A DNA stretch of 64,000 nucleotides from an uncultured Spirochaetaceae bacterium (GTDB lineage: Bacteria > Spirochaetota > Spirochaetia > Sphaerochaetales > Sphaerochaetaceae). Of this stretch, positions 1 through 9,085 are shown piece after piece. The stretch is from contig CALXKU010000002.1 in NCBI GenBank assembly GCA_944389025.1, positions 62,001 through 126,000 on the forward strand. Direction: 5' to 3'. The position numbers and the translations under genes are program-made. Every line of letters begins with the position of its first letter. The first letter of the stretch is position 1. The notes below the pieces were generated by a model, which was not told where the DNA came from, ran no database searches, and saw only the letters and a list, made by a program, of their open reading frames with translations.

Positions 1-115
1 AGGCTGCCCTTTCGCATGTCACTGCCCCGGATGTGATGAGCGATGCAAGAGAGAGTGTCCTCCCTTTTCCGAAATCGAAAACGATCACATGGCATCATGC
101 TGGCATATGATGTAA
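1..115 (+). CDS. C-terminal end of a cysteine-rich protein (partial)
   Basis: Reading from base 2 there is an open frame of 37 codons ending at TAA 113-115. It encodes a tail with seven cysteines, six of them within the first 20 residues in CxxxCxC and CxxC-like spacing. This looks like a metal-binding or disulfide-rich C-terminus. The rest lies outside the window, so family and function cannot be named. It could also be chance, because the frame is short. The putative promoter of the next gene would fall just beyond its stop. Confidence 0.35.
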   Translation, partial: GCPFACHCPGCDERCKRECPPFSEIENDHMASCWHMM

Positions 116-143
116 GCTGTTCCATTCAAGGCAGAAAAAGAGC

Positions 144-149
144 TATGAT
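144..149 (+). promoter_or_regulatory. Putative -10 box of leaderless DUF2786 gene
   Basis: TATGAT lies exactly six bases before the GTG start at 156, which would place transcription start at or next to the start codon. No convincing -35 box is visible. The call rests mainly on the recurrence of this spacing at other genes in the window. Confidence 0.35.
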
Positions 150-155
150 TATCGG

Positions 156-1187
156 GTGGAAATAAGAACGGTCAGCAGACAATCAATTGCCGAGGCCCAA
201 AGGCTAAAAAAGATAATCGATGATAAGGCGGCGGCTTTCAGCATAAAAAGCCCATTTCTGATCTTCGCCCCCACGGCCGAGGATGGAAGGCTCGGCTATT
301 ATGACAGCCTGCAGAATATGATAGTACTCTCCGATGATTTCCTGAAAGAAAGTGATAAGGGCGATGAGGAGGCGACAGCGCTGCATGAATTAGCGCATAG
401 CGTTGATTACGCACGACGTGGATACAGCACGCATGATTCCGTTTTCCGTGAGATATGCAGAGACTTAGGTGTCCCCGAAGGTTTCGACAAGGCGAAGGTA
501 AAGCTCTATAAGCAGAGGAAAAACACTGCACTCAGACGCATAGATAAGCTCATAAGGCTTTCTGAAAGCCCATTTGAGAGTGAAAGCACCGAAGCACTGA
601 AGAAGGCCCAGCGCCTGATGGCGGAGTATGCGGTAACCGATCAAGAGACAAGGGATGAGGAAGCCGTACTCTATACTCTTCCTCTTGCAGAGAAGAAGCG
701 TTTCTTTTACTACGAAAAGGTGTTTGCTACCATCATAACAAAGCTATCTGGAGCGTTCATACTGAGGGAAAAAAAGAAGGAGAATACAGTGCTCTCAGCA
801 TATGGAACCGTGGGTCAGGTGGAATTCGCATACGAGACATACATCTTTTTACAGGACGCGATGAATGAAGCATACAGAAATGCATCGAAAGCCTATCAGG
901 GTGAGACTGAAAAGCTCTCATTCGCAGCAGGACTTGCATCTAGACTCCTTGAGAAAGTGGAAAGGGAGAGCGATATCGGCGTATCGAAAGCACTGATACT
1001 GAGCACAAAGAGCAACAGGGAAGCTTTTCTCAAGATTCACAGCGAGTTACGCATAAGGGGAAAGAGAAGCCTCTCAAGCTTCTCCAGCCGATCCTCCTTT
1101 GAAGCGGGAGAGAATGCGGCAATGGCCATAAGACTGCCCAAAGAGAAAGGAAGAATCAAGAAAATAGGACTGAAAGGCGGATGTTGA
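156..1187 (+). CDS. SprT-like metalloprotease-type protein with DUF2786 domain
   Basis: The 343-residue protein has an HELAH zinc-metalloprotease-like motif at residues 77-81 with a further His at 93, the arrangement seen in SprT-like putative metallopeptidases. A DUF2786-type helical segment follows at about 126-165 (RIDKLIRLSES...AQRLMAEY), and the remaining half resembles the region that usually follows DUF2786. No signal peptide is seen, so it is probably cytoplasmic. Start choice: GTG at 156. There is no Shine-Dalgarno, but a TATGAT box at 144-149 ends six bases upstream, matching the leaderless arrangement of other genes here. Substrate and role are unknown. The next gene follows after a 66 bp gap and may be co-transcribed. 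Confidence 0.65.
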   Translation: MEIRTVSRQSIAEAQRLKKIIDDKAAAFSIKSPFLIFAPTAEDGRLGYYDSLQNMIVLSDDFLKESDKGDEEATALHELAHSVDYARRGYSTHDSVFREICRDLGVPEGFDKAKVKLYKQRKNTALRRIDKLIRLSESPFESESTEALKKAQRLMAEYAVTDQETRDEEAVLYTLPLAEKKRFFYYEKVFATIITKLSGAFILREKKKENTVLSAYGTVGQVEFAYETYIFLQDAMNEAYRNASKAYQGETEKLSFAAGLASRLLEKVERESDIGVSKALILSTKSNREAFLKIHSELRIRGKRSLSSFSSRSSFEAGENAAMAIRLPKEKGRIKKIGLKGGC

Positions 1188-1253
1188 GTTTTTCCATTAT
1201 TTTCATTGTTCTTCGTGGAAAATATGCGACAATTTAAGCTAGGAGGCGGCGAT

Positions 1254-2549
1254 ATGGACGAGAGAGCAAGAAGATTCATCAGTTCAAGGGATGAGAACAT
1301 CCTTCTTATTTACGGAATAAAGAAAAGTGGCAAGACAAGTTACATCAAGAATTCAATAAAAGGGCGTAAGGAGAAGGTCCTCTATTACGAATTCAAGAAT
1401 ACCAATGAGAGAGAGAATTTACTTCTTTTCCGTGAAAGGGTACATCTTCTGACAGGACTTGAGAGCAAAAGCGAGGATTTCGATCTCCTCTTCAAAGAGA
1501 TTTCAATGATGGAAAATCATCTGATAATAATACTTGAAAGCGCGGACCTCCTTTTCCGTTTCTCATCCGACATCGCATACCGCTGGGTTAAGGAGTGTGC
1601 AAAGCAGCATCGCATTGTCCTTACCACGGATGACTCCGCATTCTTCCAGCAAGCATCAAAGGATGATGCGTTTGTCACGATAGAGAAGACCACGGCAAAG
1701 TATTATGAGAGCTTTGACAGTCTGCATAGCCTCCCCCTCCAAAGACAGCTCATGTTCTATCTCGTCTTCGGCTCTTCGGAGTTCGCGGTCAATCTAATAG
1801 ATCCTGAAGAGTCGCTCAAGAGGAATGTGCGCAATCTTCTCATAACGCAAGAAAGCCCTATTACCGAGTACATAGAACATGAACTCTTCGAGAACCTTGG
1901 AAAGAAGAGTTACGCATTCCTGATCCTTTCCCTGCTTAAGGACAGGAGGATGAAGTATGGTGATCTTGTAGAACTCTCAGGACAGAAATACAACGGGCTA
2001 CTAGATAAGCAGCTCAACATACTTATAAGCCTTGGCCTTGTGGAGAAGAGCTACCCCATAAACAGGAAGGTTGACAGGAAAAAAGTGCTCTACGAGATCT
2101 CTGACAATCTTTTAAGGTTCTATTTCCGATTCATCTATCCGAACAGGGATCTGGCGGAGATAATCGGAAGCAAGGCATATTACGAGAAATATGTTGAGGG
2201 CGAGCTGGATGAGTATATAAGGACGAGCCTGAGGACCATACTCAGGAAATATCTGGAGAAAGCTGCAGAGGACGGTAAATTCGGTAGCATCAACCTGATC
2301 GGAAGATATCATGTCAGCGATGAGGATGAGGAGGAGATTGCCATGATAAGCGATGGCAGCGAGAGGATCTACTCCATATTCTATGAGAAAAGGGTCGACG
2401 ATGAGATGATGGAGAAAGAGAGGCGCAGAATCAGCGAGAAAACCGGAGGAAAGGCTTCACTTGGCCTTTTCTCAACCAGCGGCTTCACATTCCCCTCTGA
2501 CGGAAAGGCATGCATCTCGCTAAAGGATATCTTCTCCATCAAGCCATAG
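1254..2549 (+). CDS. AAA-type ATPase with C-terminal DUF234
   Basis: A 431-residue ATPase of the archaeal-ATPase/DUF234 group. Walker A is GIKKSGKT at residues 21-28, and a Walker B-like LIIILESAD follows about 80-90 residues later. A winged-helix-like segment in the middle (KYGDLVELSG...LGLVEKSYP) precedes the DUF234-type region with LYEISDNLLRFYFRFIYPN. In this family the C-terminus is often a degraded restriction-endonuclease-like fold, and the function is poorly known. Start ATG 1254 is chosen because AGGAGG at 1241-1246 sits at proper distance; an upstream in-frame ATG at 1206 has no such site. Its 3' end overlaps the convergent MarR gene by 11 bp. Confidence 0.75.
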   Translation: MDERARRFISSRDENILLIYGIKKSGKTSYIKNSIKGRKEKVLYYEFKNTNERENLLLFRERVHLLTGLESKSEDFDLLFKEISMMENHLIIILESADLLFRFSSDIAYRWVKECAKQHRIVLTTDDSAFFQQASKDDAFVTIEKTTAKYYESFDSLHSLPLQRQLMFYLVFGSSEFAVNLIDPEESLKRNVRNLLITQESPITEYIEHELFENLGKKSYAFLILSLLKDRRMKYGDLVELSGQKYNGLLDKQLNILISLGLVEKSYPINRKVDRKKVLYEISDNLLRFYFRFIYPNRDLAEIIGSKAYYEKYVEGELDEYIRTSLRTILRKYLEKAAEDGKFGSINLIGRYHVSDEDEEEIAMISDGSERIYSIFYEKRVDDEMMEKERRRISEKTGGKASLGLFSTSGFTFPSDGKACISLKDIFSIKP

Positions 2550-2958
2550 AGCCGATGTTTTCAAGCATTTTGAGACACACTGCCCTGAATGTCTCGATGT
2601 CATCATCCCCGATACCCTGGGTAAGATACTTCTCAATACCTGAGAGCTCATCCTCGAGCTGAGATTGCAATGCGAGAGCCTTATCCGTAAGCACTATTCT
2701 TTTAAAACGCTCATCATCCTTGCTGGGAACACGGAATATGAGGCCATCAGTCTCAAGAGCTTTCAGCGCACTGGTAGCAGATGAAGGGCGCAAAAAGAGT
2801 GCCTTCTCGACATCCTTCTGATAGACATCCCCTTCTGATGAAAGAAGAAAAGAAAGAACCCGCCTGCCAGCATTCACACCTGATGAGCTAACCGCATTCT
2901 CACGTCTCAGCCCATTTGAGAGCTTACCAATAAGCATTAAGATACCTGAACTCTCCAT
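2539..2958 (-). CDS. MarR-family transcriptional regulator
   Basis: A 139-residue winged-helix protein with the MarR layout: N-terminal helix, DNA-binding segment (YQKDVEKALFLRPSSATSAL as recognition region), wing (DGLIFRVPSKDDERFKRI, with the typical D-R-basic wing tip) and C-terminal dimerisation helices. Start ATG 2958 is preceded by GGAGG; the in-frame GTG at 2970 lies upstream of that site and is less likely. The gene is divergent from an HxlR-type regulator with only about 74 bp between the starts, so each could control the other. The ligand is unknown. Confidence 0.8.
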   Translation of the reverse strand: MESSGILMLIGKLSNGLRRENAVSSSGVNAGRRVLSFLLSSEGDVYQKDVEKALFLRPSSATSALKALETDGLIFRVPSKDDERFKRIVLTDKALALQSQLEDELSGIEKYLTQGIGDDDIETFRAVCLKMLENIGSMA

Positions 2959-3017
2959 GATATCCTCCACGAAATAATCTAAATTATCATATCGGGCAGG
3001 TCAAGAAACGGAATTCA

Positions 3018-3026
3018 TGCTATATT
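3018..3026 (+). promoter_or_regulatory. Extended -10 promoter of the HxlR gene (leaderless)
   Basis: TGC TATATT (TG extension 3018-3020, -10 3021-3026) ends six bases before ATG 3033. There is no -35 match and no Shine-Dalgarno, so the transcript probably starts at the start codon. A MarR promoter on the other strand would lie just to the left. Confidence 0.5.
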
Positions 3027-3032
3027 ATCGCT

Positions 3033-3389
3033 ATGAAGGAAAAGATCAGAAACACAACCATAAAGGATACGGGGTTCGGTTATGCGCTAAAGCTCATAGG
3101 AGGGAACTTCCGCCTGCCAATCCTCTATACGCTCATGGAGTACGAATGCGTACGTTTCAATGAGATGAGGAGATACATAGAAGACATATCCTCCAGAAGT
3201 CTCACAATGTGCCTTCGCGAGATGGAGGAAGACGGACTCGTAATCAGGAACGAGGTATCCCACTTCCCTCTTTGCGTTGAATACACTCTGACAGATTATG
3301 CCAAGACACTCTGCTCCATACTTGATGAGATTACGGAATGGGGAGACCGCAACAGAAAAGATACTGATAAGGAAAACGAAAGCATTTAA
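3033..3389 (+). CDS. HxlR-family winged-helix regulator
   Basis: A 118-residue protein of HxlR size. It shows the hallmark order: KLIGGNFRLPILYTLMEY near the N-terminus, FNEMRRYIEDISSRSLTMCLREMEEDGLV as the DNA-binding helices, then a wing and the Y-x-LTDYAKTL C-terminal helix. HxlR proteins usually sense reactive carbonyls, oxidants or drugs, but the usual redox cysteine near the N-terminus is not seen. It is probably leaderless. The gene is divergent from the MarR gene and converges on the RecA-like ATPase, separated by a hairpin terminator. Confidence 0.8.
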   Translation: MKEKIRNTTIKDTGFGYALKLIGGNFRLPILYTLMEYECVRFNEMRRYIEDISSRSLTMCLREMEEDGLVIRNEVSHFPLCVEYTLTDYAKTLCSILDEITEWGDRNRKDTDKENESI

Positions 3390-3390
3390 A

Positions 3391-3415
3391 AAGGGTGGAT
3401 TTCAAGTCCACCCTT
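3391..3415. terminator. Bidirectional hairpin terminator
   Basis: A perfect 9 bp stem (AAGGGTGGA / TCCACCCTT) with a 7 nt loop lies between the convergent HxlR and ATPase genes. A-rich sequence on the left side gives a U tract for the minus-strand transcript. Confidence 0.7.
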
Positions 3416-3427
3416 CAAGCTCAGAGT

Positions 3428-4135
3428 TCATTTCGATATGAGCATCGTCTTTGGATCGAGGTTCACGCCCATCGGCTTTGGAACATTCTCATGGTGAGCC
3501 CTGACGACCGTCATAACGACCTTGTCAATCTTATCATCATAGCGCAGTGCAACGAGCACATCGATCAAATCATAGTATTTCAGGAGGGTGTTTGGTACTC
3601 CATGCTCATCATACACAACATCTGGACGTACAGGGGATACGCTGAACCATACCTCAAGGTCCATCTTCTTAGCGAACTCTTTGATCTTTATGATATCTTC
3701 CTCATCCGCTACGGTCAGCTTATAACCATCGAAAAGAACCGCATCCGCCTTGAATGATCCCTGACTGATAAGAGATTCGAGGCTGGAAAGTACCTTGTCG
3801 ATAGGAACCTGCTCCTGAGAGAAGTTCATAACCACCCTGTTTGCCAGAATTGAATTGTAAACCATGGTCGCATCATCAAGGCTCTGCATCTCAGCAATCT
3901 CCTTGAAGACTTCCTTATACCAGTTTATTACATGCTCCACATTTCCAGAGAAGGATACGTGAATGACGTTTTCACCTTTAAAAAGCTTATCCGTGGCAAG
4001 GTGTACGAGACACGCAGTCTTTCCAACACCATGACGTGAGACGATAACTCCGAGATTACCTTTTCCGAGCCCTCCGTTAATCGCCTCTTCAAAAACCCTG
4101 AGGGGGCTGACACTGTTAAGCTGTTTGATGTCCAT
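3428..4135 (-). CDS. RecA/KaiC-like P-loop ATPase, conserved in spirochaetes (hypothetical)
   Basis: A 235-residue protein with a RecA/DnaB-like Walker A, SRHGVGKT at residues 33-40, where Ser replaces the first Gly as in the DnaB-type ARPxxGKT loop. A Walker B-type strand is seen in KADAVLFDGYKL. It has no DNA-binding extras, suggesting a stand-alone regulatory or switch ATPase. Start ATG 4135 is preceded by AGGAGG. It lies directly downstream of fusA but behind fusA's own terminator, so it has a separate transcript. The function is unknown; the resemblance to treponemal conserved hypothetical proteins is from memory and unverified. Confidence 0.6.
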   Translation of the reverse strand: MDIKQLNSVSPLRVFEEAINGGLGKGNLGVIVSRHGVGKTACLVHLATDKLFKGENVIHVSFSGNVEHVINWYKEVFKEIAEMQSLDDATMVYNSILANRVVMNFSQEQVPIDKVLSSLESLISQGSFKADAVLFDGYKLTVADEEDIIKIKEFAKKMDLEVWFSVSPVRPDVVYDEHGVPNTLLKYYDLIDVLVALRYDDKIDKVVMTVVRAHHENVPKPMGVNLDPKTMLISK

Positions 4136-4214
4136 TTTATTTTCCTCCTGTTTTTGCTTTTTTTAAGTATATCACCCCGGATTTGCAAAAACAAAGAAAA
4201 AATATAGAAATCTA

Positions 4215-4246
4215 GAAAAAGAAAACGGCCGGAGTAAACCGACCGT
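4215..4246 (-). terminator. fusA rho-independent terminator
   Basis: On the minus strand a 7 bp GC-rich stem (CGGTCGG / CCGGCCG, one G-U pair) with a 6 nt loop is followed by a T-rich run (TTTTCTTTTTC). It sits 8 bp past the fusA stop. Confidence 0.75.
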
Positions 4247-4253
4247 CAATCTC

Positions 4254-6368
4254 TTATTTACCAGCTTCCTTCTTCTTCTTTTCCTGATAAGCCTTCTTAA
4301 GCTCTTCGGAAACTGAAGATGGAACTCTGCCGTAGTGGGCAACCTCCATCGTGAACTCCGCCTTACCCTGTGTGAGGCTGCGGAGAACCGTTGAGTAACC
4401 GAACATCTCGCTAAGTGGTACCTCAGCGATTACCTGGCACTGGTTATTATCCTCGGTTGAAGAGATGATGATACCTCTTCTCTGGTTGATGGAACCGAAG
4501 ATGTTACCCTGGAATTCGCTTGGGCCTTCGACCTCAACCTTCATGATCGGCTCGAGGATACATGGCTTAGCCTTCTCGAACGCCTCTCTGAAAGCTCCGA
4601 TCGCAGCTGTCTGGAATGCCATATCCGAAGAGTCAACCGGATGCCATGCACCATCGTTGATGCAGACCTTGACTCCGATTACTGGGAAGCCAACCTGGGT
4701 TCCCTTCTTCATGGCAGCCTGGAAGCCCTTGTCACAGGATGGAATGTATTCGGTAGGAATAGCGCCACCCTTGATCTCATCGATGAACTCGTAGTCCTTT
4801 GCCGGCTCCTCATCGCTTGCAGCAACCGTCGGCTCGATATATCCAGCAACACGTGCATACTGTCCAGATCCACCTGTCTGCTTCTTATGGGTATAGTTGA
4901 AGTCCGCTCTCTGGCTGATAGCCTCTCTGTAGGCAACCTCAGGCTTACCTACCTCAACCTCTGCCTTGTACTCTCTCTTCATTCTCTCAATGTAGACATC
5001 GAGGTGGAGCTCACCCATTCCCTTGATGATTGTCTGGTTTGACTCAGGATCAACATATGTCTGGAATGTCGGGTCCTCCTTCGTAAAGCGGTTGAGAGCC
5101 TTGGCCATGTTGTCAGCACTCTTCTTGTCTACCGGCTTGATAGCAAGTGAGATAACAGGATTAGGTACGAACATACTCGTCATTGAGTAGTTGATGGAAG
5201 GATCGCAGAAGGTATCACCACTTGCGCAGTCGATTCCGAAAAGCGCCGCAATTTCTCCACATCCGCACTCTGAGATATCCTCCATCTCTGATGCGTGCAT
5301 CTTTATAAGTCTTCCGACATTGAATCTCTTTCTTGTTCTCGTGTTATAGAGGGTGTCCCCCTTCTTGATCTTTCCCTGGTAGACACGGATGTATGTAAGC
5401 TGTCCGAACTGTCCATCCTCAAGCTTGAATGCAAGGATTACGGTCGGCTTATCCGGTGTGGACTCGAGAACGACCTCCTTCTCGTTGTCATCAAGATCGA
5501 GGGCAACGTTCTTAACCTCTGTCGGGTTTGGAAGGTAGTCGATAACACCGTCAAGAAGTGGCTGGATTCCCTTGTTCTTATATGCTGAACCCATGAATAC
5601 AGGGCAGAGCTGGAGGGAAATCGTACCCTTTCTGACTGCTGACTTGATAAGCTCCGGAGTAACGTTCTCCTCAAGCATGGCTTCCATGAGCTCATCAGAG
5701 AACATGGAGACGACATCAAGCATCTCCTCCCTCTTGGACTCCGCCTCAGCTTTGAGCTCCTCAGGAATCTCGGCATATCTTGCCTGAAGTCCGTCTGCTC
5801 CACTGTCAAAGTAAATAGCCTTCATCTCAACAAGATCGACAACACCTTCAAGGCGGTCCTCAAGTCCGATTGGAATCTGCATGAGAACAGCGTTAAGGCC
5901 GAGCTTGTCGATAAGCTGCTGCTTTACCTTATAAGGGTTAGCTCCAGTTCTGTCGCACTTGTTAACGAATGCGATGCGTGGAACGTGGTATCTCTTCATC
6001 TGGCGGTCAACCGTGATTGACTGGCTCTGTACACCACCTACGGAGCAGAGAACGAGAATAGCTCCATCGAGAACGCGCAGTGAGCGCTCTACCTCAATCG
6101 TGAAGTCAACGTGTCCCGGGGTATCGATGATGTTGATCTCATGCCCCTTCCAGTTTACGTTGGTAGCGGCGCTGGCAATCGTGATTCCCCTCTCTCTCTC
6201 GAGCTCCATAGAGTCCATGGTAGCTCCAACTCCGTCCTTTCCACGAACTTCATGGATGGCGTGAATCTTGTTACAGAAATAAAGGATGCGTTCGGAAAGA
6301 GTTGTCTTTCCTGAGTCAATGTGGGCACTGATTCCGATATTCCTCATGCCCAGTAGGTCGTTGTTCAT
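4254..6368 (-). CDS. fusA: Elongation factor G (EF-G1, spirochaetal/mitochondrial-like type)
   Basis: A 704-residue translational GTPase that moves tRNAs and mRNA through the ribosome. G motifs: G1 AHIDSGKT (15-22), RGITI (switch I), DTPGH, NKCD. Domains II-V follow, ending in a lysine-rich tail. The G1 loop has HIDSGKT rather than the common HIDAGKT, and the [19 protein letters not shown] stretch is like mitochondrial EF-G1, consistent with the known spirochaetal EF-G1 subgroup. Start ATG 6368 follows a GAGGT site. It has its own terminator. In spirochaetes a second EF-G often handles recycling; none is seen here. Confidence 0.95.
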   Translation of the reverse strand: MNNDLLGMRNIGISAHIDSGKTTLSERILYFCNKIHAIHEVRGKDGVGATMDSMELERERGITIASAATNVNWKGHEINIIDTPGHVDFTIEVERSLRVLDGAILVLCSVGGVQSQSITVDRQMKRYHVPRIAFVNKCDRTGANPYKVKQQLIDKLGLNAVLMQIPIGLEDRLEGVVDLVEMKAIYFDSGADGLQARYAEIPEELKAEAESKREEMLDVVSMFSDELMEAMLEENVTPELIKSAVRKGTISLQLCPVFMGSAYKNKGIQPLLDGVIDYLPNPTEVKNVALDLDDNEKEVVLESTPDKPTVILAFKLEDGQFGQLTYIRVYQGKIKKGDTLYNTRTRKRFNVGRLIKMHASEMEDISECGCGEIAALFGIDCASGDTFCDPSINYSMTSMFVPNPVISLAIKPVDKKSADNMAKALNRFTKEDPTFQTYVDPESNQTIIKGMGELHLDVYIERMKREYKAEVEVGKPEVAYREAISQRADFNYTHKKQTGGSGQYARVAGYIEPTVAASDEEPAKDYEFIDEIKGGAIPTEYIPSCDKGFQAAMKKGTQVGFPVIGVKVCINDGAWHPVDSSDMAFQTAAIGAFREAFEKAKPCILEPIMKVEVEGPSEFQGNIFGSINQRRGIIISSTEDNNQCQVIAEVPLSEMFGYSTVLRSLTQGKAEFTMEVAHYGRVPSSVSEELKKAYQEKKKKEAGK

Positions 6369-6638
6369 ATCAAACCTCGCAAAATCAATGTCTGTATATC
6401 CATATAGGAACTGATTCCTAACATAATTGGCATAACAAAATAGCGACTAAAAAAATCACCAAGCATGTATAATATGTATTTTGCGGGTTTTATGCAATAG
6501 TCGATTAATCTTTTTTCTTTCACCCTATAGAATAGAGGTTGGAATTAACTTATTTTCAACACCTTGGAAACAGAGCGGGGCCTTCCGTCCTTTCTTCCTT
6601 CGCCCAAAGATGATATACTCGCATGTATCGGAGGATAT

Positions 6639-7037
6639 ATGACAGTTTTCGAAATGATAATAAACGGGGATATCCCGAGCACGAAGATATACGAGGATGA
6701 TCTCTGCATCGCAATCCTTGACATCGCACCGAGAGCAAAAGGGCACACACTCGTGATAAGCAAGGAGGTTTATCCTACAATAGCGGATGCACCATCAGAG
6801 ACGGTTGCGCACATGATGGATATCGTCAAGAAGGTAGACGGGAAGATGCGTAGTGTCCTTAAAGCTGATGGAACTAACGTGATCATAAACAACTCCCCCG
6901 CCTCAGGACAGGAGGTACCGCACCTTCACATACATGTGATTCCAAGATTCAAGGATGACGGCATATCATTCTTCCCTCCAAGCACAAAGTACGAGGAGGA
7001 AGAGATGTCTGAATACGGAAGGAAGCTCGCACTATGA
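6639..7037 (+). CDS. HIT-family nucleotide hydrolase
   Basis: A 132-residue histidine-triad protein. The catalytic HLHIH motif (His95, 97, 99) is followed by VIPRF, and the upstream SPASGQEVPH stretch is typical of the Hint branch. These enzymes hydrolyse nucleoside phosphoramidates or dinucleotides in the cytoplasm. Start ATG 6639 is chosen because GGAGG at 6630-6634 precedes it and the family N-terminus (TVFEMIINGDIPS) starts here. A TATACT box at 6614-6619 could be its -10. Its stop overlaps the next gene's start by 4 bp (ATGA), so they are translationally coupled. Confidence 0.9.
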   Translation: MTVFEMIINGDIPSTKIYEDDLCIAILDIAPRAKGHTLVISKEVYPTIADAPSETVAHMMDIVKKVDGKMRSVLKADGTNVIINNSPASGQEVPHLHIHVIPRFKDDGISFFPPSTKYEEEEMSEYGRKLAL

Positions 7038-8065
7038 GAAAACTCCTCATCCCCCTACTCTTGATACTCCTCTCATCCTGTGCCGTCTACACAGTCGGAG
7101 AAGGGAAAGCCAACATTCACATTCCTCAGGTCTCAGGAGAGCCCGAAACGAGATTCAGGGTCATAAGTGAGAGGAGGGAGTGGGAAAGGATGAGCAATGA
7201 GGAAAGGGCGAAGGCTGAGGAGCTTGCAGAAGCTGAGAGACTGGAGGCTGAAGCGGAAGCGGATAGGCTCAAGGAGGAGTATCTCAAGGCAACAGCGGTC
7301 TATGAGTATCCGGAAAATCTTGAAGAGCTAAGCCTGCCGCATAACTACAGGCCAAGGCGTGAGCATCTAAGCCTGGAGACGGAATTCACACCGTTACGTC
7401 TTCTTTTCATCCCGCTTGAAAATGGGGCAAAGCTTGAGAAGGTTGCCTCATCCGTAAGAGATCTTGAAACGGATTTCATATTCGCCACAGGAAGCATAGA
7501 ACAGCTGGTGAGGCTGTCAGAGATCATGGGAAGGGACAGCGTGCTTACAGAGGGTGGACTTGTGATGTACAACACGAGGCTGGACGAGATGGACAGCACT
7601 TCCTCCACCTTCATGATAAATGACGAGGAGAGAATAGAAACCGTGGTACTATCCACATTCAGCGGCCTTGCAGGAAGCGAGGATGAGTTCCTAATGAATC
7701 TTTCCGGCATTGAGGATCAGGGCAAAATCCTTGAAGGCATACCGGATGATGAGAATACGGTCATCTTTGCATTCTCATCTGCCGAACCGAGCGGACTGGA
7801 CTGGATACCATTCACAGCCTATCCATATAGAAGTGAGCGCAGCTTCAGCGGATCGACATGGTTTGAGAACAACTCATATGTGGATGTATACAGGGCGACA
7901 CACTATAGCGCTGAAACGGATCCTGGAATCACAAGGGAAAACGGAGAAATATATGAGAGGATGGATTTCATCTATGTGAAGAATGCCATCCCACTTGAAA
8001 GCGAGACATTCTCCGTTGCGGGTATGGATAACAGGGCAATCTATGCGGAGGTGCTCCTGCCTTGA
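7034..8065 (+). CDS. Lipoprotein with coiled coil and a possible EEP-like C-terminus
   Basis: A 343-residue predicted lipoprotein: the signal peptide ends in LLSSC with the lipidated Cys16. Residues about 48-85 are rich in E, A, R and K in heptad-like order, suggesting a short coiled coil. The rest is globular. Its end (DVYRATHYSAETDPGIT ... MDFIYVKNAIPLES ... AIYAEV) loosely resembles the last strands of endonuclease/exonuclease/phosphatase-family proteins, but the usual catalytic SDH is not conserved, so any activity is doubtful. It is coupled to the HIT gene by a 4 bp overlap and ends at a hairpin terminator. Confidence 0.6.
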   Translation: MRKLLIPLLLILLSSCAVYTVGEGKANIHIPQVSGEPETRFRVISERREWERMSNEERAKAEELAEAERLEAEAEADRLKEEYLKATAVYEYPENLEELSLPHNYRPRREHLSLETEFTPLRLLFIPLENGAKLEKVASSVRDLETDFIFATGSIEQLVRLSEIMGRDSVLTEGGLVMYNTRLDEMDSTSSTFMINDEERIETVVLSTFSGLAGSEDEFLMNLSGIEDQGKILEGIPDDENTVIFAFSSAEPSGLDWIPFTAYPYRSERSFSGSTWFENNSYVDVYRATHYSAETDPGITRENGEIYERMDFIYVKNAIPLESETFSVAGMDNRAIYAEVLLP

Positions 8066-8074
8066 CAAAATAAA

Positions 8075-8093
8075 TCGCCCTCAGCGAGGGCGA
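8075..8093. terminator. Hairpin terminator between convergent genes
   Basis: A perfect 8 bp stem TCGCCCTC / GAGGGCGA with a 3 nt loop lies just after the lipoprotein stop. The left flank is A-rich, giving a T-rich tail on the minus strand. Confidence 0.7.
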
Positions 8094-8107
8094 CATGATA
8101 ACAAAAC

Positions 8108-9019
8108 TTATTTTTCCCAGAGCTTTTCAGGATAGTATCCTGAATCGAGCTTAGCCCTGATTTCAGACATTACAAGTGGCTTATCCTCAGGATATGTCAT
8201 TCCGAACCAGCGGTCCTCACTTGTGAACACCCTGATACTTCCCTTTCCACTCGTAACGATTTCAGAGGCGCCATTAGGAAGCAGACACTCCTTCTTCTCC
8301 TCCTTGACATTCTCCCTGATAAAATTCTCCCAGTAGGTGTAAAAATCATCGAATGCTCTCGGAGTGAAACCGAAGAAGTTCATTGAGACAGGCTCCTTGC
8401 CTGTAAGGTAGATGTCCTCTCCGTTAAAGTGGGAGACTATCCTTCCATCCGGTGCATACTCTATCTTGGTATGCTCCACCACGGACTCAAGATTTCCATC
8501 CTTAACCTGGCAGATACCACGTGTAACGGAACCGTTTCTGCTCATGGTATTCTCGAGTGTGAAGCCTACCATGGCATGCCTCGTGTCGTTCACATCCAGG
8601 CCAGAGAGGTACTTACCAAGAGTCTGATAGGCGCTTCTGCCATAATAATCATCGGCGTTTATTACGGTAAACGGCTCTTTTACCACATCTTTCGCACAAA
8701 GGAGCGCATGAATCGTTCCCCATGGCTTCTTCCTGCCTTCGCTGAGCTTTATCTGCTCCTCTGTAAGCAGGCTATCCAGCCCCTGGAAGACGTACTCTGC
8801 ATCCATGTTCCTGGCAATGCGGTCAAAGAGCCTCTCCCTGAAATCTTTCTCAATGTCCTTTCTTATGATGAATACGACCTTGCCGTAACCTGCGTTATGT
8901 GCATCATAGACCCCGAAATCAAGAAGAGTCTCCCCATGGACGCCTACAGCATCAATCTGCTTTACTCCGCCATAACGGGATCCCATTCCCGCGGCAAGAA
9001 CCAAAAGTGTCGGTTTCAT
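8108..9019 (-). CDS. Nucleotidyltransferase family protein (NDP-sugar type)
   Basis: A 303-residue Rossmann-like nucleotidyltransferase. The N-terminal LVLAAGMGSRYGG loop is the NTP-binding signature of the sugar-phosphate nucleotidylyltransferase fold, and INADDYYG supplies the metal-binding acidic residues. The match is good at the fold level, but the sugar substrate cannot be read from the sequence. Start ATG 9019 follows AGGAGG, with the fold beginning immediately (KPTLLVLAAG); an in-frame upstream extension has no support. It is convergent with the lipoprotein gene and lies 66 bp downstream of the DUF2974 gene, so it may share its transcript. Confidence 0.85.
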   Translation of the reverse strand: MKPTLLVLAAGMGSRYGGVKQIDAVGVHGETLLDFGVYDAHNAGYGKVVFIIRKDIEKDFRERLFDRIARNMDAEYVFQGLDSLLTEEQIKLSEGRKKPWGTIHALLCAKDVVKEPFTVINADDYYGRSAYQTLGKYLSGLDVNDTRHAMVGFTLENTMSRNGSVTRGICQVKDGNLESVVEHTKIEYAPDGRIVSHFNGEDIYLTGKEPVSMNFFGFTPRAFDDFYTYWENFIRENVKEEKKECLLPNGASEIVTSGKGSIRVFTSEDRWFGMTYPEDKPLVMSEIRAKLDSGYYPEKLWEK

Positions 9020-9085
9020 TTTCTCCTCCTGGTTTCTAATCGTACCACAAAGAGGGATGTAAGGCAAAATGATTTCGCCTTTCCA

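Noticed and set aside
4465-6314. Several open frames on the opposite strand of fusA
   Set aside because: Shadows of the highly biased fusA coding sequence, no ribosome sites or protein signatures.
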